This document shows, piece after piece, positions 21,928 to 33,937 of a stretch of DNA of 64,000 nucleotides. The translations under genes and the position numbers were made by a program. The notes beneath the pieces were generated by a model, which had not been told where the DNA came from, ran no database searches, and saw only the letters and a list, made by a program, of their open reading frames with translations. The stretch's first letter is position 1. The number at the start of each line of letters is the position of its first letter. This DNA is from Adineta ricciae (Eukaryota > Rotifera > Eurotatoria > Adinetida > Adinetidae). The DNA lies in contig CAJNOJ010000036.1 of NCBI GenBank assembly GCA_905250025.1, positions 248,001 through 312,000 on the forward strand, read 5' to 3'.

Positions 21928-23809
21928 ATGCCTCTCATTGGTCGAATGAAAGAAAAAAAATCAGTTGAAGAGAGAAAAATGTCGCATACATTTGTCGGAA
22001 GTCAGAATTCGAATCTCTCACTTTTGTGTGACTTGAAAATCGAAGAATATATTCACTCAATGCAGCAAGCACAGCAACATCCCGCTCATCAACATGGAAA
22101 GGTAGCATTCTTTTTTCTTTTTCTTGTCTTTCTTTGTTAAATTTCGCACTTACTCGATTATAGTACCAACATCCACAAATTCAATATCTTATGAAGCCAG
22201 AATACAACCGAGAAAACATTAGCGTCAGCTTACAGAATATCGAACTATGGAAACGATTTCATAATTTGACCAATGAAATGATGTAAGATATTCAAGAGAA
22301 AATATAAGGACATTATTGGAGAGAGTTTTGTGTCTTAAGTGTGACAAAAGCTGGCCGTCGGATGTTCCCAATCGTTTCCATCAGTATTCGCGGTTTAGAA
22401 CCCGAAAAGATGTATACGGTCGAGTTGTCATTCGAGCAAATGGACTCGCACCGTTGGCGTTATGTCAGTGGTCAATGGCAACCAGGTACAAAACCTGATC
22501 CAGCTATTCAACGAGCACCGTATCAACATCCTGATTCGCCAAATTATGGTGAAACATGGATGCGCGATACAGTCTCTTTTACCAAAGTTAAATTGACCAA
22601 CAAAACCAATCAGACGGGCCCATGTCAAGTAAGAAGTCGACTCATGATAGATTCTGAACATGTCCTTAATCGAATCCTTTAGGTTGTTCTTAATTCACTT
22701 CATAAATACAAACCGAAAATCTCAATTATTGATGTTATGTTAAAAACAAAGATCTACGAGACGAGTTTTCCCGAAACTGAATTCATCGCTGTAACTGCAT
22801 ATCAAAACGAAGAGGTAATGTCTTTCGTATTTCGTTCTGACTTTGATCGTTGACAGGAATTTTTATGCTTTCAGGTAACATCATTGAAAATTAAGTACAA
22901 TCCATTTGCTAAGGCATTCCAAGATACTGGAAATAATAAACGGTAAGCAAATGCGATGAGGTGTTGATTTTATGTTGAAAAGAATGTCTTCTTTTCTATA
23001 GAGAAGATCGTGAAATGATGATGTTAGAAGAACAAACGACAAATGGCAATAATTATGTTTCACCATTTACACATCATTCGATGTTTTTTCCCCATCAATC
23101 ATCACCAATGCATAGCAATGGCCACGAACGATTTAAATTTCAATCCTATCGTACATCGCCTTATCATTACTCTCCAGCACAACGAAAATCGTCGCCAACG
23201 GATGGTAAAGATTTGTTCTTTTTTCTTCATTTCCGGTATTTAATTTCATAAAGCGAAAAACAACTATTTAAACATCACACGACTTTTCATCAAAGAAACT
23301 AACACTAAACTACTAATGTGCTATTCCGGAATGATGACACATTAGAGAAAAGCACAACGACCATTTCACTTTTCCTCTTCGTTCTCTTTTTAGTTTTTCA
23401 AACTAAACTTGATCCATATCCATCATCATCAACTTCACCGTTCGATCCAACGTTATTCTATACACCAACAACACCTGCAGGTATTCCATGTTCATCATCA
23501 TCACCATTGTCGCCCAACACCGCCGCCGCTGCAGCTTACTATTCCAACACATATTATCCAAGTCCTGCTTCATACTACTTTCCTTATACAACAACTCCGT
23601 CACCAGCATCGCATCATCCATTTATGGCACCATTAACATGTCCAATGAATAATGGAACATCATCTTCATCACCATTAAGTCCATCTTTTATACATTTACA
23701 GCAACCAGTTGCAATCGTACCGAACTTAAGTAATCATTCAACATCATCATCATCGCCACCGAAAGAACATGAGAGTCTGTTGGCGACTGGTGATGTTGGA
23801 CAATATTAA
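21928..23809 (+). CDS. Brachyury-like T-box transcription factor 2
   Basis: Seven exons: 21928-22101, 22164-22282, 22340-22628, 22683-22814, 22875-22942, 23002-23204 and 23394-23809; 466 residues from ATG 21928 (ATG 21979 is an alternative start). T-box text: LQNIELWKRFHNLTNEM, VTKAGRRMFPIV, HRWRYVSGQWQPG, HPDSPNYGETWM, NSLHKYKPKISI, FIAVTAYQNEEVTSLKI, KYNPFAKAFQDTG. The C-terminal half is Ser/Pro/Tyr-rich (TSPFDPTLFYTPTTPAG) with an alanine run. It is the neighbour and paralogue of the gene ending at 20789; the core T-box introns fall at the same sites, e.g. after GAAATGAT. Sequence divergence between the two is substantial, so this is not a very recent tandem copy. Confidence 0.9.
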
Positions 23810-25128
23810 CATTTTCGTTCTTTTTCATGCTCTTCATTTTCCTAACTTTGTTCATTAGTTTTGCTTTTCTCATTGTGTGCGTGTTTATTTAACGAACGAA
23901 ATAAAATCGAAATGTGAAAAGTATTTACTATTATTGCCGTGTAATTTTCTATTGACAAGAAGCTTCGACATTTGTCTTGGTAGTCAGATGTGAAAAACAA
24001 AAGATTAGAGATTAACAATCAATGAACTAAACGAAAAAAGGTCAAAGACAGGTGCAGATCGCTATGCGATTTTATTATGTTTGTATTTGTTTTGAGATGC
24101 ATCATCGTCATCATCATTGTCATCACTATGATCAAATAAATCTATTTGTCCAATTTACCGCGAGTGAATCAAAAGATTTTCACGTGATGATGTGAACCGC
24201 ACATATTTCTTTCTCATTGTACGTGCGAAGGAGAAAAGAAAGCAAAAAGAACAGCAAACTATGATATGAGATGATGTGACAAATAACAAGTGAAGAGGCG
24301 TGTTGTTGGCATTTATTGCCATAAAAATCGTTCTCTATATAAACAAACAGAATGACCAAACGATCACTTGTTTAAAGAAGCAAACGATTATCTTTGATCT
24401 TTATGGAGAGGGAAGAGAGAAGGTCACAGGAACTATTCAAATATGAACACCAACGGAATGATCTTTTGTTTCAATTGGTGAAATTGAATTGTAACCGGAT
24501 GGCACGATAATTATTCTGAAACTCTTGTTAGTTTTCTTCTAGAATGACACTTGTCAAATAAAAGACTTCTTAATTCTTGAGATTTTGTAACTTGTCAGAA
24601 AATTTCAAGATGCTGGAAGTGGCAACACGGAATTATTTCTGCTCGACTTTGTTTGATTTCAAATTAATAAGGAACATTGCACTTCCAAATTCTCCAGAAA
24701 AACGCACTTTATACAAAGTGTTCTTATGAAAGAAAACCGTTCATACGTCAACATCATGAAGAGTTGGTAATGCGGCTCCAGCATTTTCTACAGGCTTAAT
24801 TACAACGAGAAGGATCCGTATTGCTTCAATTTTGATAACATATTTCAAACATTCTCTTCGATACCAGTGTTACTTCTACTGTTAAAAATATCTCGAAAGT
24901 TCATTTGAGACGGCTCATTGGATATGAACGAATTGATTAACAAACGATTCATCTTCTGAATATGTAAAAGCCTTCTAAATTTCTTATTTTCTTTGTGGAA
25001 AACTATTCCGACATATTGATTATCGAACTGAATAAGTATGTCATCATTTTTCTTTTATTTCAATTTATTAATTTAACTGTCAGATGTAGCCGATTAGAAA
25101 CTTAAAGAGTTCAATAATGCGCAGAACT
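23810..25128. other. gene-free convergent spacer
   Basis: 3' region of T-box 2 (AATAAA at 23901) and of the GPCR on the other strand. No RNA gene or repeat recognised. Confidence 0.5.
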
Positions 25129-26172
25129 CTATTGTTCAGGTGCAATCTGACTAGTTGGCGGTCCATTCATTGGAGCTATTTTCAAACAGAAAGGTCTTTT
25201 TATAACGAATAAAAATTGTCGACGAAACCGTTCTGAAGCCGAAATACAAACATAAAATGGACTCTGAAAAATAAAAATTCATTTTCTTGCTCATGAAAAT
25301 CTTTCATCAGATTCACAACTCACGGAGTAAAAGACATAAAATAAAACGAGAGATATTGTTGAACTAAATTGTATATATGCCCATAGAATTTTATCACTAG
25401 CCCATTCTTGACGTGATGTCAGAATATTCGTAACTGTGTAAGGTAAAATCGAAAGAATAAGAAATGGGATTTGCACAAGAACAATATTTGTTAGTTGTTT
25501 GTCTAATTCTCGTCGAACAAGCGGCACTGTACGATAAGCTAAACTTTGAACATTACAATAAGCCATAATACCGAAAGTTGACGAGATCAAAATCGGCAGA
25601 AATCCTAAGACGACAGGTGCGACGAAATAGATTCGATATGCAATAAAAGTCGGATTAGTGACCATGCAAGTCATTTTATTCGTAGTAGGAGAATAGACTT
25701 GGTTGAAGAAGGTAATATAGGGAATGTCAATTAGAATCCAAAAGATAACAAAGCATGTTGTTAGAATACGGGCGAGTTTGATGTTACTCCATCGTTGCCA
25801 TTGTGGACGAGAACACGTCGCGAGATATTGATCAACAACAGCTAAACATAAACATGTTAGCGATGTTTGCGCGCAGATGGTTGTAGTAAACAAACGAATT
25901 TTACAATAGAATAATACTGTTTCTGTCCAATCGATAGCAAAACCACTGATCATTAAACGCGTTAACAGACCAGTCAATAGTTGTCCGACGTTAACAATTG
26001 ACATAATCGTCAGATAGAACGCGCAAGAGCTTTGGCGGAAGGTTTTCAAACTAAGTAAAACTGTGGTAAGTAAGAGTCCACCAGCCATTCCTGTAATAAA
26101 TAGTGGTGTACCACAGTAAATCATTATTTGTTGACCAAGAAGCGTGAGTGTCGTAACGATCGATGTCGACAT
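25129..26172 (-). CDS. divergent rhodopsin-like GPCR (DQY variant)
   Basis: Exons 25324-26172 and 25129-25263 give 327 residues from ATG 26172. Seven TM segments: TM1-2 LLSLKTFRQSSCAFYL, TM3 after FYCKIRLF, ending AVVDQYLA, so the DRY Arg is Gln. TM7 reads SPFYVCISASERFRRQF. The intron (GTGAGT..TTTCAG) sits just before SPFY, as in the paralogue at 8781-9805. The two share many segments (SLKTFRQSSCAFYLT, MSIVN.GQL.TGLL.R.MI.G, RREL.RQLT). A duplication followed by relocation or inversion is implied, since the copies are 15 kb apart on opposite strands. Ligand unknown. The start is the first ATG before TM1. Confidence 0.87.
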
Positions 26173-28697
26173 TCAAGTTGAAAAACTAAGAGGATAAGAA
26201 AGAACAAAATTTACTAGTTGCTCTGTTATTGAAAAGGAAAATTACAATTGGTGAATATTCATAGAAACAATCAGATATTTTCCATACATTATAGTCTATA
26301 ATACATCAGTTGCCGGATGTACACTTCAATCAGCTTGCAAGTAAAAATAATGTCGCTTTAGGAACATTATCTATCGAGAGAAAAACACGATAAGTGAGTC
26401 TGCGATTTACATTTACTTTCAAAGTCACATGTTAGAGTATGCTGATTATCTAAGAGAACAAACGATGCATACTTCATTAAAACTAAAAATACTGGAATAT
26501 ATTATCGGATTGAAAAAGTCTAATGGACGTTCATTAGATAATTACGAAATATAACTTCATTTGAGGAGAGATGAAACAAGCAAGGATGCCATATTCTCGA
26601 AATATCTGTTTATTAATAACATGAAGAAAAGTGGAATTTATTATATTGCAAAGCAAAGTCTCAGATGAAACTTTTCTGTTGACATGCGAACTACTTTTTC
26701 TACCTGATATTGTACTAAGAGTTATACTTTACTAAATTTTATTAGCTTAATTAATGGACAACTACCAACCAGAGTCTTCGTACCCGCTTGAAACAAAAAA
26801 AACAAATGGGATCAGGAGTTGTCCTATAATTTTTTTGGGTTTAAAATATCATCAAAGAAAATGTTCTTTTAACTACTCAAAAGTATTCTTCGAATCATCT
26901 ATTCTATCATTAATTAAAAGGAAATCTATTCAAGAATTCTACGTATAACTATACTAATAAAGTCGCCGCAAAAGAAAAGCTTTTTTTTAGACAAAGAACG
27001 TCACATACTCATTTCGTTAATATAACGACACTGATGCGTCTAAATCTTAGTATGAATATGTTCGAGCTGAGTAGTTGATAAATTATTAGATTTGATTATA
27101 AGTATATTCTGATCCGATGATCTGGAAGTAAAAACTGATTATTTTCGAGAACTCTGCTCAGTTGAAACTAAACAGCGTTCAACGGTGAACATAATCCTAT
27201 CTGCAGGAGCGTCTGTCATCATCTTTCTAAAAACAACCATGGAGACATTGTTAGGCCCGGCCTCCAGCCAAAAATCTATTTTTTTCGTCGAACATCTCAT
27301 CTTAACGAAACTTTCACAGTACATGTGTCTAAGTTTGGTATCACATGGTAAAAATGTCAGCTTGAAATCTTGAGCCCCTCAAGAAATTATCTAAGCCTAA
27401 GGGTCAAAAATTAGATTGCCATGGATCCCAGCTTTCTCCGCCATTCTCAGAACAAGAAAGCTCGGATTTTATTTAAAATAAATTCTACATCATGACGTAA
27501 AATTCTTAAAAAGCTTCTCTCTATGTTACATCAATCATGAAATTAAAACATCAGGCTTTACTTTGTTGTCGAAGTGCATTTTAACTATGATTTAAAACGA
27601 ATCCGAGTTTTCTAGCGCTCAAAATGGCGAAGAAATCTAGAATGCATGAAAATGTAAAAACAAGACATTGGACTTTGAGAAAAACGCAAAATAGCTGCGA
27701 GAAATTTGAATTTTGCAAAATCGTAGAAAACATATTTTCCATCACAATTTCAAATGGATAAAGGATAAAGTTGTTTTTGAAAATTATTGGTCTTTGGTGG
27801 TGATTTTCGAGAAAACCCCTTCAAAACCATGAAAGCCGATTGGAAAAAATATACTACAATACATTCAATAGTGGCTGTGATGTTCTATGAAATGCGCTAT
27901 TAGAAAAAAAATTGATTAAATTGACAAAAATAAAGTTTTCTTTGGACGGGAACTGAACCTTAAAAATTAGAAAAAAAAGGAAAGAAAAAATAGCAATTTT
28001 ATATGCAAAAACAGGTCAATTATTTCACGGTCATTGATGAGCATCAACACATTTCACACACCTCTCGTCAACTATATGAATCGATATTAGACATCGGATT
28101 CACTTTTATAATGAAGAATATCTTCTTTATATTCTTTTTCTTTCGCTCTATTTTTTTACCGATGGTACTCATTTGTGAATTATAGCCAGTATGAGAGAGA
28201 TTTTCTTTTATGGAGGTGGCTGACGTAGTTCAATTTGTTATTTCTGAATAACATTGTCGCTGTGACACATAATGAAACTATCATTCACTGAGTATATCTC
28301 CACGCGTCGTTATTATTCTACTTATTTTCTGTTTCATTAGAATCCTATTTCGGCGTTATCACAGCTTAGTGAGACGTTGACAATTGATTTATTATCTACA
28401 GAATTGTTTTAAAAAACATGCAACGCAGCGAATAAATAATTCAACAATTACATTTCATCGTGAGGAGATCAATAATTTCATATACATCATACCGAACAAC
28501 TAACCCTTGATGGAAAAGACAGAAGTAGTATCACACGGTGTGTTATGCGTGCATGAATTGAAAATAATCCTAGAACACTAGCTACGGATAAATGATTTTT
28601 TTTCTGTTAAAGATTAGCGCCATTTTACTCAAATAAATTCATGTAGATCTGTTGTACACATATTTGGAAGAACAAAACAGTAAAAAAAGATATTATA
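26173..28697. other. largest gene-free stretch
   Basis: 2.5 kb. Upstream of the GPCR (-) and downstream of MAM copy A (-). No supported coding region. Its middle part (27.1-28.0 kb) is listed separately as a possible repeat relic. Confidence 0.45.
27130..27990. other. possible non-coding transposable-element relic or repeat
   Basis: No credible gene. The stretch has long A/T runs and recurring phrases of the kind GAGAAAA/CGAGAAAAC/GTAGAAAAC, and sits in a 2.5-kb gene-free region. Terminal repeats and target-site duplications could not be identified by eye. It is marked only because its texture differs from neighbouring intergenic DNA. Confidence 0.15.
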
Positions 28698-30550
28698 TTA
28701 AAACGACCCCGCTTCTACATCCCTGTTTTCATTTGCTTTCTTTTTCGGTGACATAGGGATATTTTCAGCTAACGCTCTGGTTGTAGATGTTGGTGAAACC
28801 GCTGTTTTAGGTTTTGATGCTTTACAACAATAAATAAGACCAGCAGCGATGAATAAGAGCAGTGGAATACCAATACCCAAAGAAAGGCCAAGAATTAGCC
28901 CGAGATCTGGTTTGTCTTCTACAAATAGATCACAACTTCTTCAACACATCATCACACCACTCTGAACTTACCAGGCTTAGGAGATGGTGTAACAGGACGA
29001 ACTACTCCATCCAGCACTTCTTCCACATCTAAATAAGCACATTCTCAACATCCTCTCTTTCACTCAGAATTCTTCTACTTACATGAACAGTTGTAGTCAT
29101 ATAATTCAACTACATCCATGGCAAAGTTGATTGATCGATTTTTGGCAGCATTTGTTGGTCGATCGTCATTCACAATCTTAAAATCGATTTGCAACTACAA
29201 CATACATTCAGTATTTCTGTTCATTCATTATCATCATCATATCTTACCACGCTGTTCGTCGATGTGCGTTCCAACGGAATCTGACCACGGTTCCACTTAT
29301 TCTCCTTCATGTCATTGACTGTCAATGTTCCTACTTCAACTCGATCACCACCATCGTTGGGTTTGATCCACAGTTGGATCTGTTGACCCCAGTCTTGTCC
29401 ATCATAAACAGTGAAATAGTAGTAGAATCGAAGACATTGAGCACCAGATGCATCTCGCGGCTTTGGTGGCACGTTTGGAGTGAGTGAATCGGTGACTGTC
29501 ACGTTGCTTTGTGATGGAGGAAGAGTAATGAGACCATATTCACCTATGAACATTTGAGATTGATGTGTAATGGAGAAGTGAGAGACGAGTGTTGGACACC
29601 TACCTAGTACACAAGAAGCGCTTGTTGAGCTGGCTGTGGGACAGGCTTCGTTGTAGCAAAACCACATATCCCAAGATGTTTGAGTAGTATTGTTGATCTG
29701 TGGTCGGAAAGGTAGTTCACATTTCTCATTGTTGTCTGTTGGATTGACTAGAGGATAATTATGGAGAAGAGGAAAAGATGATGATTGAAGAACAAGAGAG
29801 AATAGTTACTGGTGGCAAGTGCATCTGATGTTGGTCCTCGTGGCGGTTCTGAATCTGTTGTGAGAGGAGAAGGCGGCGAAAATTGGAGTCCACTAACAAC
29901 TTCAAAGATACCAGCACCAAAGCAAGGTCCATTGAAATCACATTTGAATATAGGTAAAAGCGCAGGTGGTGTGGTTGTCAGTCTAGCCGTACTGGTAATG
30001 ATAGTAGTAGCAGTGTCGGTATAACTAATAGGAGTGGTAGTATCATTGATAGTGGCAAAGATACTAGTGAATTCTGTGGTGGGTTCGTCAGGTATTGTCA
30101 CGGTTGCCTGGGCTGGTGTTGTGATCGTGGCTGTTGTGGACTCGACGAGCGCCGCCGTGGTTGTCTGACTTGGCGTGGTAGTCGTGACTGTTATGGTTTT
30201 TTCTGTCGTAATAATGATGATTGATGTCAGTCTAAATAAACATAAATTGGTGTTGAAGCCAGTGTGAAGTGTTTAAAAGATATGCATATATAAATGCTTA
30301 GAAAAATGTCCTCAGAGAAAAAGGCCGTCGAGTTCAATTAAAATACAAAATAAGCTGTAATGTCTTACGGAGATCTTGTTCCAGTGGAGGTAACACTTGT
30401 CTCTAATTCCGGAGTACTCTGCGCGGCAGAGCAGTTAATTGTGAGCAATCCAAGAAGCAAGATAGCAACTTCAAAAAAAAGTACAATACGCGATAAAACG
30501 TGATTAATTAATATAAAAACGTTTTCCAACATACTCGATTTCGATCTCAT
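28698..30550 (-). CDS. type I membrane protein with MAM-like ectodomain, copy A
   Basis: Eight exons (high to low): 30535-30550, 30369-30468, 29810-30231, 29604-29747, 29248-29543, 29083-29194, 28972-29028 and 28698-28918; 455 residues. The start MRSKSI plus AILLLGLLTINCSA forms a signal peptide split by the first intron. A Thr/Pro-rich mucin-like stalk of ~120 residues follows. The ectodomain begins FKCDFNGPCFG, continues with four Cys around TSWDMWFCYNEACP, and includes LRFYYYFTVYDGQDWGQQIQ and INFAMDVVELYDYNC. This jelly-roll pattern matches MAM domains (adhesion/receptor modules). Then come a short linker, a TM helix (ILGLSLGIGIPLLLFIAAGL), CC and a basic cytosolic tail of ~50 residues. 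Paralogues lie at 31222-33937 and 36201-38456. Ligand unknown. Confidence 0.8.
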
Positions 30551-31221
30551 TGTTTGTCTGAATAAATTGAAACAAAACACAAACTGCAGCACCTGTTATG
30601 TAGTTATATATATAAGATTCCGAGCAGTATCTATGTATACGTTGCCACAACAGTTATGTGTAGGATGTAGTCAAAGATTGTATATCGATGACTCATAGTC
30701 ACGATATCTTATTTTTCTTACCTAACATTCTAGAGGACATAAAGAAGAAGACTTTTTCCATTGTTACCAAGACAATCATTAGTGTTAGGTTTATGAAATA
30801 TATCAGTTGCTACCTGTGACGGAACTCGTCGTCGAAATGAGGACAACGTCATAGTAGACTTGAGTTAGAATAAGATAACATAGTATGTAAGAGTGTAAAA
30901 TAATGCATCTCTTATCTTTCGCTCATTTTTCTCAATAGCATCAGTTAACGAACTGAGTACTCCTTCCAGTTGATACTACGACGAGGACATACAGATTTGT
31001 TCTCTTAACGAACTCTCTATTGTACAGTATACTTGATTACGAATGTTACAAATTGAAGCGGTATATGTATTAGAAATGTTTTGAAAGAATAGACAAATCA
31101 ATTCTTCATTAGTCGTAATTCTCGAATAGAATTTATTTTTTGCAATATATGTAATATGCGTGACAAAATAAAGTCAAATTTGAATTGTAGTACACGAATG
31201 TAGTTTCGCCATCGTTGTGTG
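30551..31221. other. spacer between MAM copies A and B
   Basis: Upstream of copy A and downstream of copy B. AT-rich; AATAAA-like sequence on the minus strand near 31170. No gene. Confidence 0.5.
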
Positions 31222-33937
31222 CTACTTGGTATTTCGTTTGTAGAGAGGTGACTCTAATGGAAAATATTTATCATATTCATATGCACTCTTCCTGCGAGCC
31301 TTTCCTTTCGCTTTGCATCTGAGAGCTAGGTATCCAATGATAATAATACTCAAAGCACCTCCAATACCTAATGAAAGCCCGAGGATCAAGTCTAAATTTC
31401 GTTTATCTATAACAATAAATATAAAAACTATTATAACAATTGCTAGTTAGTATTCAACTGACTTTTATTTCGAGGAGTTGCCTCTGGTTCGGTTGTTGTG
31501 TTTGTGGCAATCGAAGTAGACGTCTTTATTGGCCGTGTTGTTGTCAATATACCTAATTGTTCGTCGACATCTAAGTAATTGAAACTCTTACTAGTTTGCC
31601 TTAGGAGAACATCCTTCTACTTTTAACTTACATGAACAGTTGTAATCATATAACTCAATATTATCCATGGCGAAGTTTATTAATTGACTTCTTGTTATAT
31701 TCTTTTCTTGAGTGTCGTTGACTATCACAAAGTTGATTTCCAACTACAACATACATTCAGCATCTTTGTTCATTCTTCATCACATCTTACCATATCATTC
31801 GATGATATGCGTTCCAATTCGAATTGGGCAGATTCCCATTTGTTTCTCTGCATGTCATTGACTGTCAATGTTCCCACTTCAACTCGATCACCACCATCGT
31901 TGGGTTTGATCCATAGTTGGATCTGTTGACCCCAGTCTTGTCCATCATAAACAGTGAAATAGTAGTAGAATCGAAGACATTGAGCACCAGATGCATCTCG
32001 CGGCTTTGGTGGCACGTTTGGAGTGAGCGAATCGGTGACTGTCACGTTGCTTTGTGATGGAGGAAGAGTAATGAGACCATATTCACCTATGAACATTTGA
32101 GATTGATGTGTAGTGGAGAAGTGAGAGACGAATGTCGGACACCTACCTAGTACACAAGAAGCGCTTGTTGAGCTAGCTGTGGGACAGGCTTCGTTGTAGC
32201 AAAACCACATATCCCAAGATGTTTGAGTAGTATTGTTGATCTGTGGTCGGAAAGGTAGTTCACATTTCTCATTGTTGTCTGTTGGATTAGCTACAGTTTA
32301 TCGATCAAAATATGCAAGAGCTTAGAACTGAAGTAAAAGGAGCTATTTACAGATGGAAGATACATCTGACGTTGGTGCTTCAGGAGGTTGAGAGATGCTC
32401 GATAGATTGGTTGGATTGAATTCAGTGCCATTAGTAATACGAAAAGCATCGCTTCCAAAACATGATGTTGTAAAGTCACACTGAAATATTGGAAGAAAAG
32501 GGTGTCCCGTAGTGACAATTGGTGTCGTAGTCGTTTGCAGAGTAGTATCGAATGCAGTTTGGGTAGATAATGGTGCTGTAATCTCGGTAGTTTGTAACCT
32601 GTTGTAAAAAATTAGTTCAAATAGTCGCCAAAACTACGCTGCATTATCAATACAAATACAGTGTAAGAAAAGTTTAATATCTTACGGAGTAGGTGTACTC
32701 GATGCTTGTGTTGATGGTAGGATAGTCTGTTGTGTAGTAAGAATTCTATTCTAAATGTAAAAAAGATTTGAATAACGAATAGATATTATCAAGATTTCAA
32801 ATTAAAAAAATGATTTAATTACAGTAGTAGTAACAATCTCTGCTGTGGTTATTGGTGATGTTTGGTCGGCTTTCTAAATTCAGAATAAAACTTCTGGTTA
32901 GTTTGAAAAGAAATAATAATCATAGTTACAGTAGTCGTTTCATCAACATTTTCTGAAAAGAAAAGAAAAAATAATTACAAATCCACAGTTGTTCAATATT
33001 CTATACCACAATGACCATCAATAATCTTAATTTGATCGAGTGCAATAAATACTAATTCTTGTGAACTTGTCAATCTTTCTAAATCAAAATTTATCTGCGC
33101 AGGAAAAATAAAACATACATTACTATTTCGTATTAATAAATTTTTTTTGAAAAGCATCAGCTTACGTAATAATTGGTTACATTTGGTTGAAAACTGAAGC
33201 TAACACGATGCCATCCATTGTTTGGCACATCAGAAATTGTACCAATTTGTTGAACTGTGTCATCGACGATGTCAGTAGACCGAACAACAATTTGACCAAC
33301 ATTGGGTCTCGTTATATAATAATATAAACTTAGACAAGATGGACCTGTGGTACCTATCACTTCGACATGATAGGTAAAGTTTTCTCCCGAATCAAGTTGT
33401 GCCAGTACATACTGACCTATTTAGTAAACGGATAGAGTGAATCGAACTTCTTGATGTAAGAATTTTACCGAGTATGCACTCTTGACTCGTCGAATCTGTT
33501 GTTATACAATGTGATGCATTGGGTGAGCTTTTGAGTGCAGCACAAAAGTACATATCTTCTGAATCATTACTAAATTTGTAAGGTATTTGACATTGAAGAT
33601 TATTTCCAATTGTTGGTTTAGCTAAATATCACGAACGAATTAATTATATCACAAATTTCTAGTCACTTGCTGATCGATGTCACATCGGACAATGGTATCA
33701 CTGTAACTGCCGATGGATTATCTATCGACACAATACTCATAACTTGTAGCTCCGGAGACGTTCCAACAGGAGACAATTTGCATGGCAAATCACCTTGGTC
33801 AAATGTACAATCGAGATACTTTTGGCATTGAATAACACAAATTGCCAGTAAAATTACAATCAAAATCACCTCTATCAATCATAAAGATCTATATTTTCAA
33901 TGAATGTAACATGAATTCTACCTGCACTGAGCATCAT
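31222..33937 (-). CDS. type I membrane protein with two MAM-like domains, copy B, with an apparent 2-nt frameshift
   Basis: Fourteen exons: 33922-33937, 33671-33871, 33469-33623, 33166-33416, 33007-33094, 32930-32952, 32823-32873, 32686-32750, 32351-32598, 32147-32290, 31791-32086, 31632-31743, 31463-31570 and 31222-31406. Signal peptide MMLSAEV+ILIVILLAICVI is split after 16 nt, as in copy A. The first MAM-like domain (LDCTFDQGDLPC ... LYYYITRPN ... FIALDQIKIIDGHC) is divergent; a Thr-rich linker joins it to a second (FQCDFTTSCFG ...) almost identical to copy A in its central exons. A TM (ILGLSLGIGGALSIIIIGYLAL) and basic tail follow. Exon 2 needs a GC donor (GCAAGT), and exon 3 carries two extra bases near 33600 that break the frame. 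All other junctions are in phase. Functional state is uncertain. Confidence 0.65.

Noticed and set aside
31222..33937. Splitting MAM copy B into two genes at about 32.95 kb
   Set aside because: Small Thr-rich exons at 32930-32952, 32823-32873 and 32686-32750 bridge the two halves in phase, and the right half has a signal peptide but no TM while the left half has a TM but no signal peptide.
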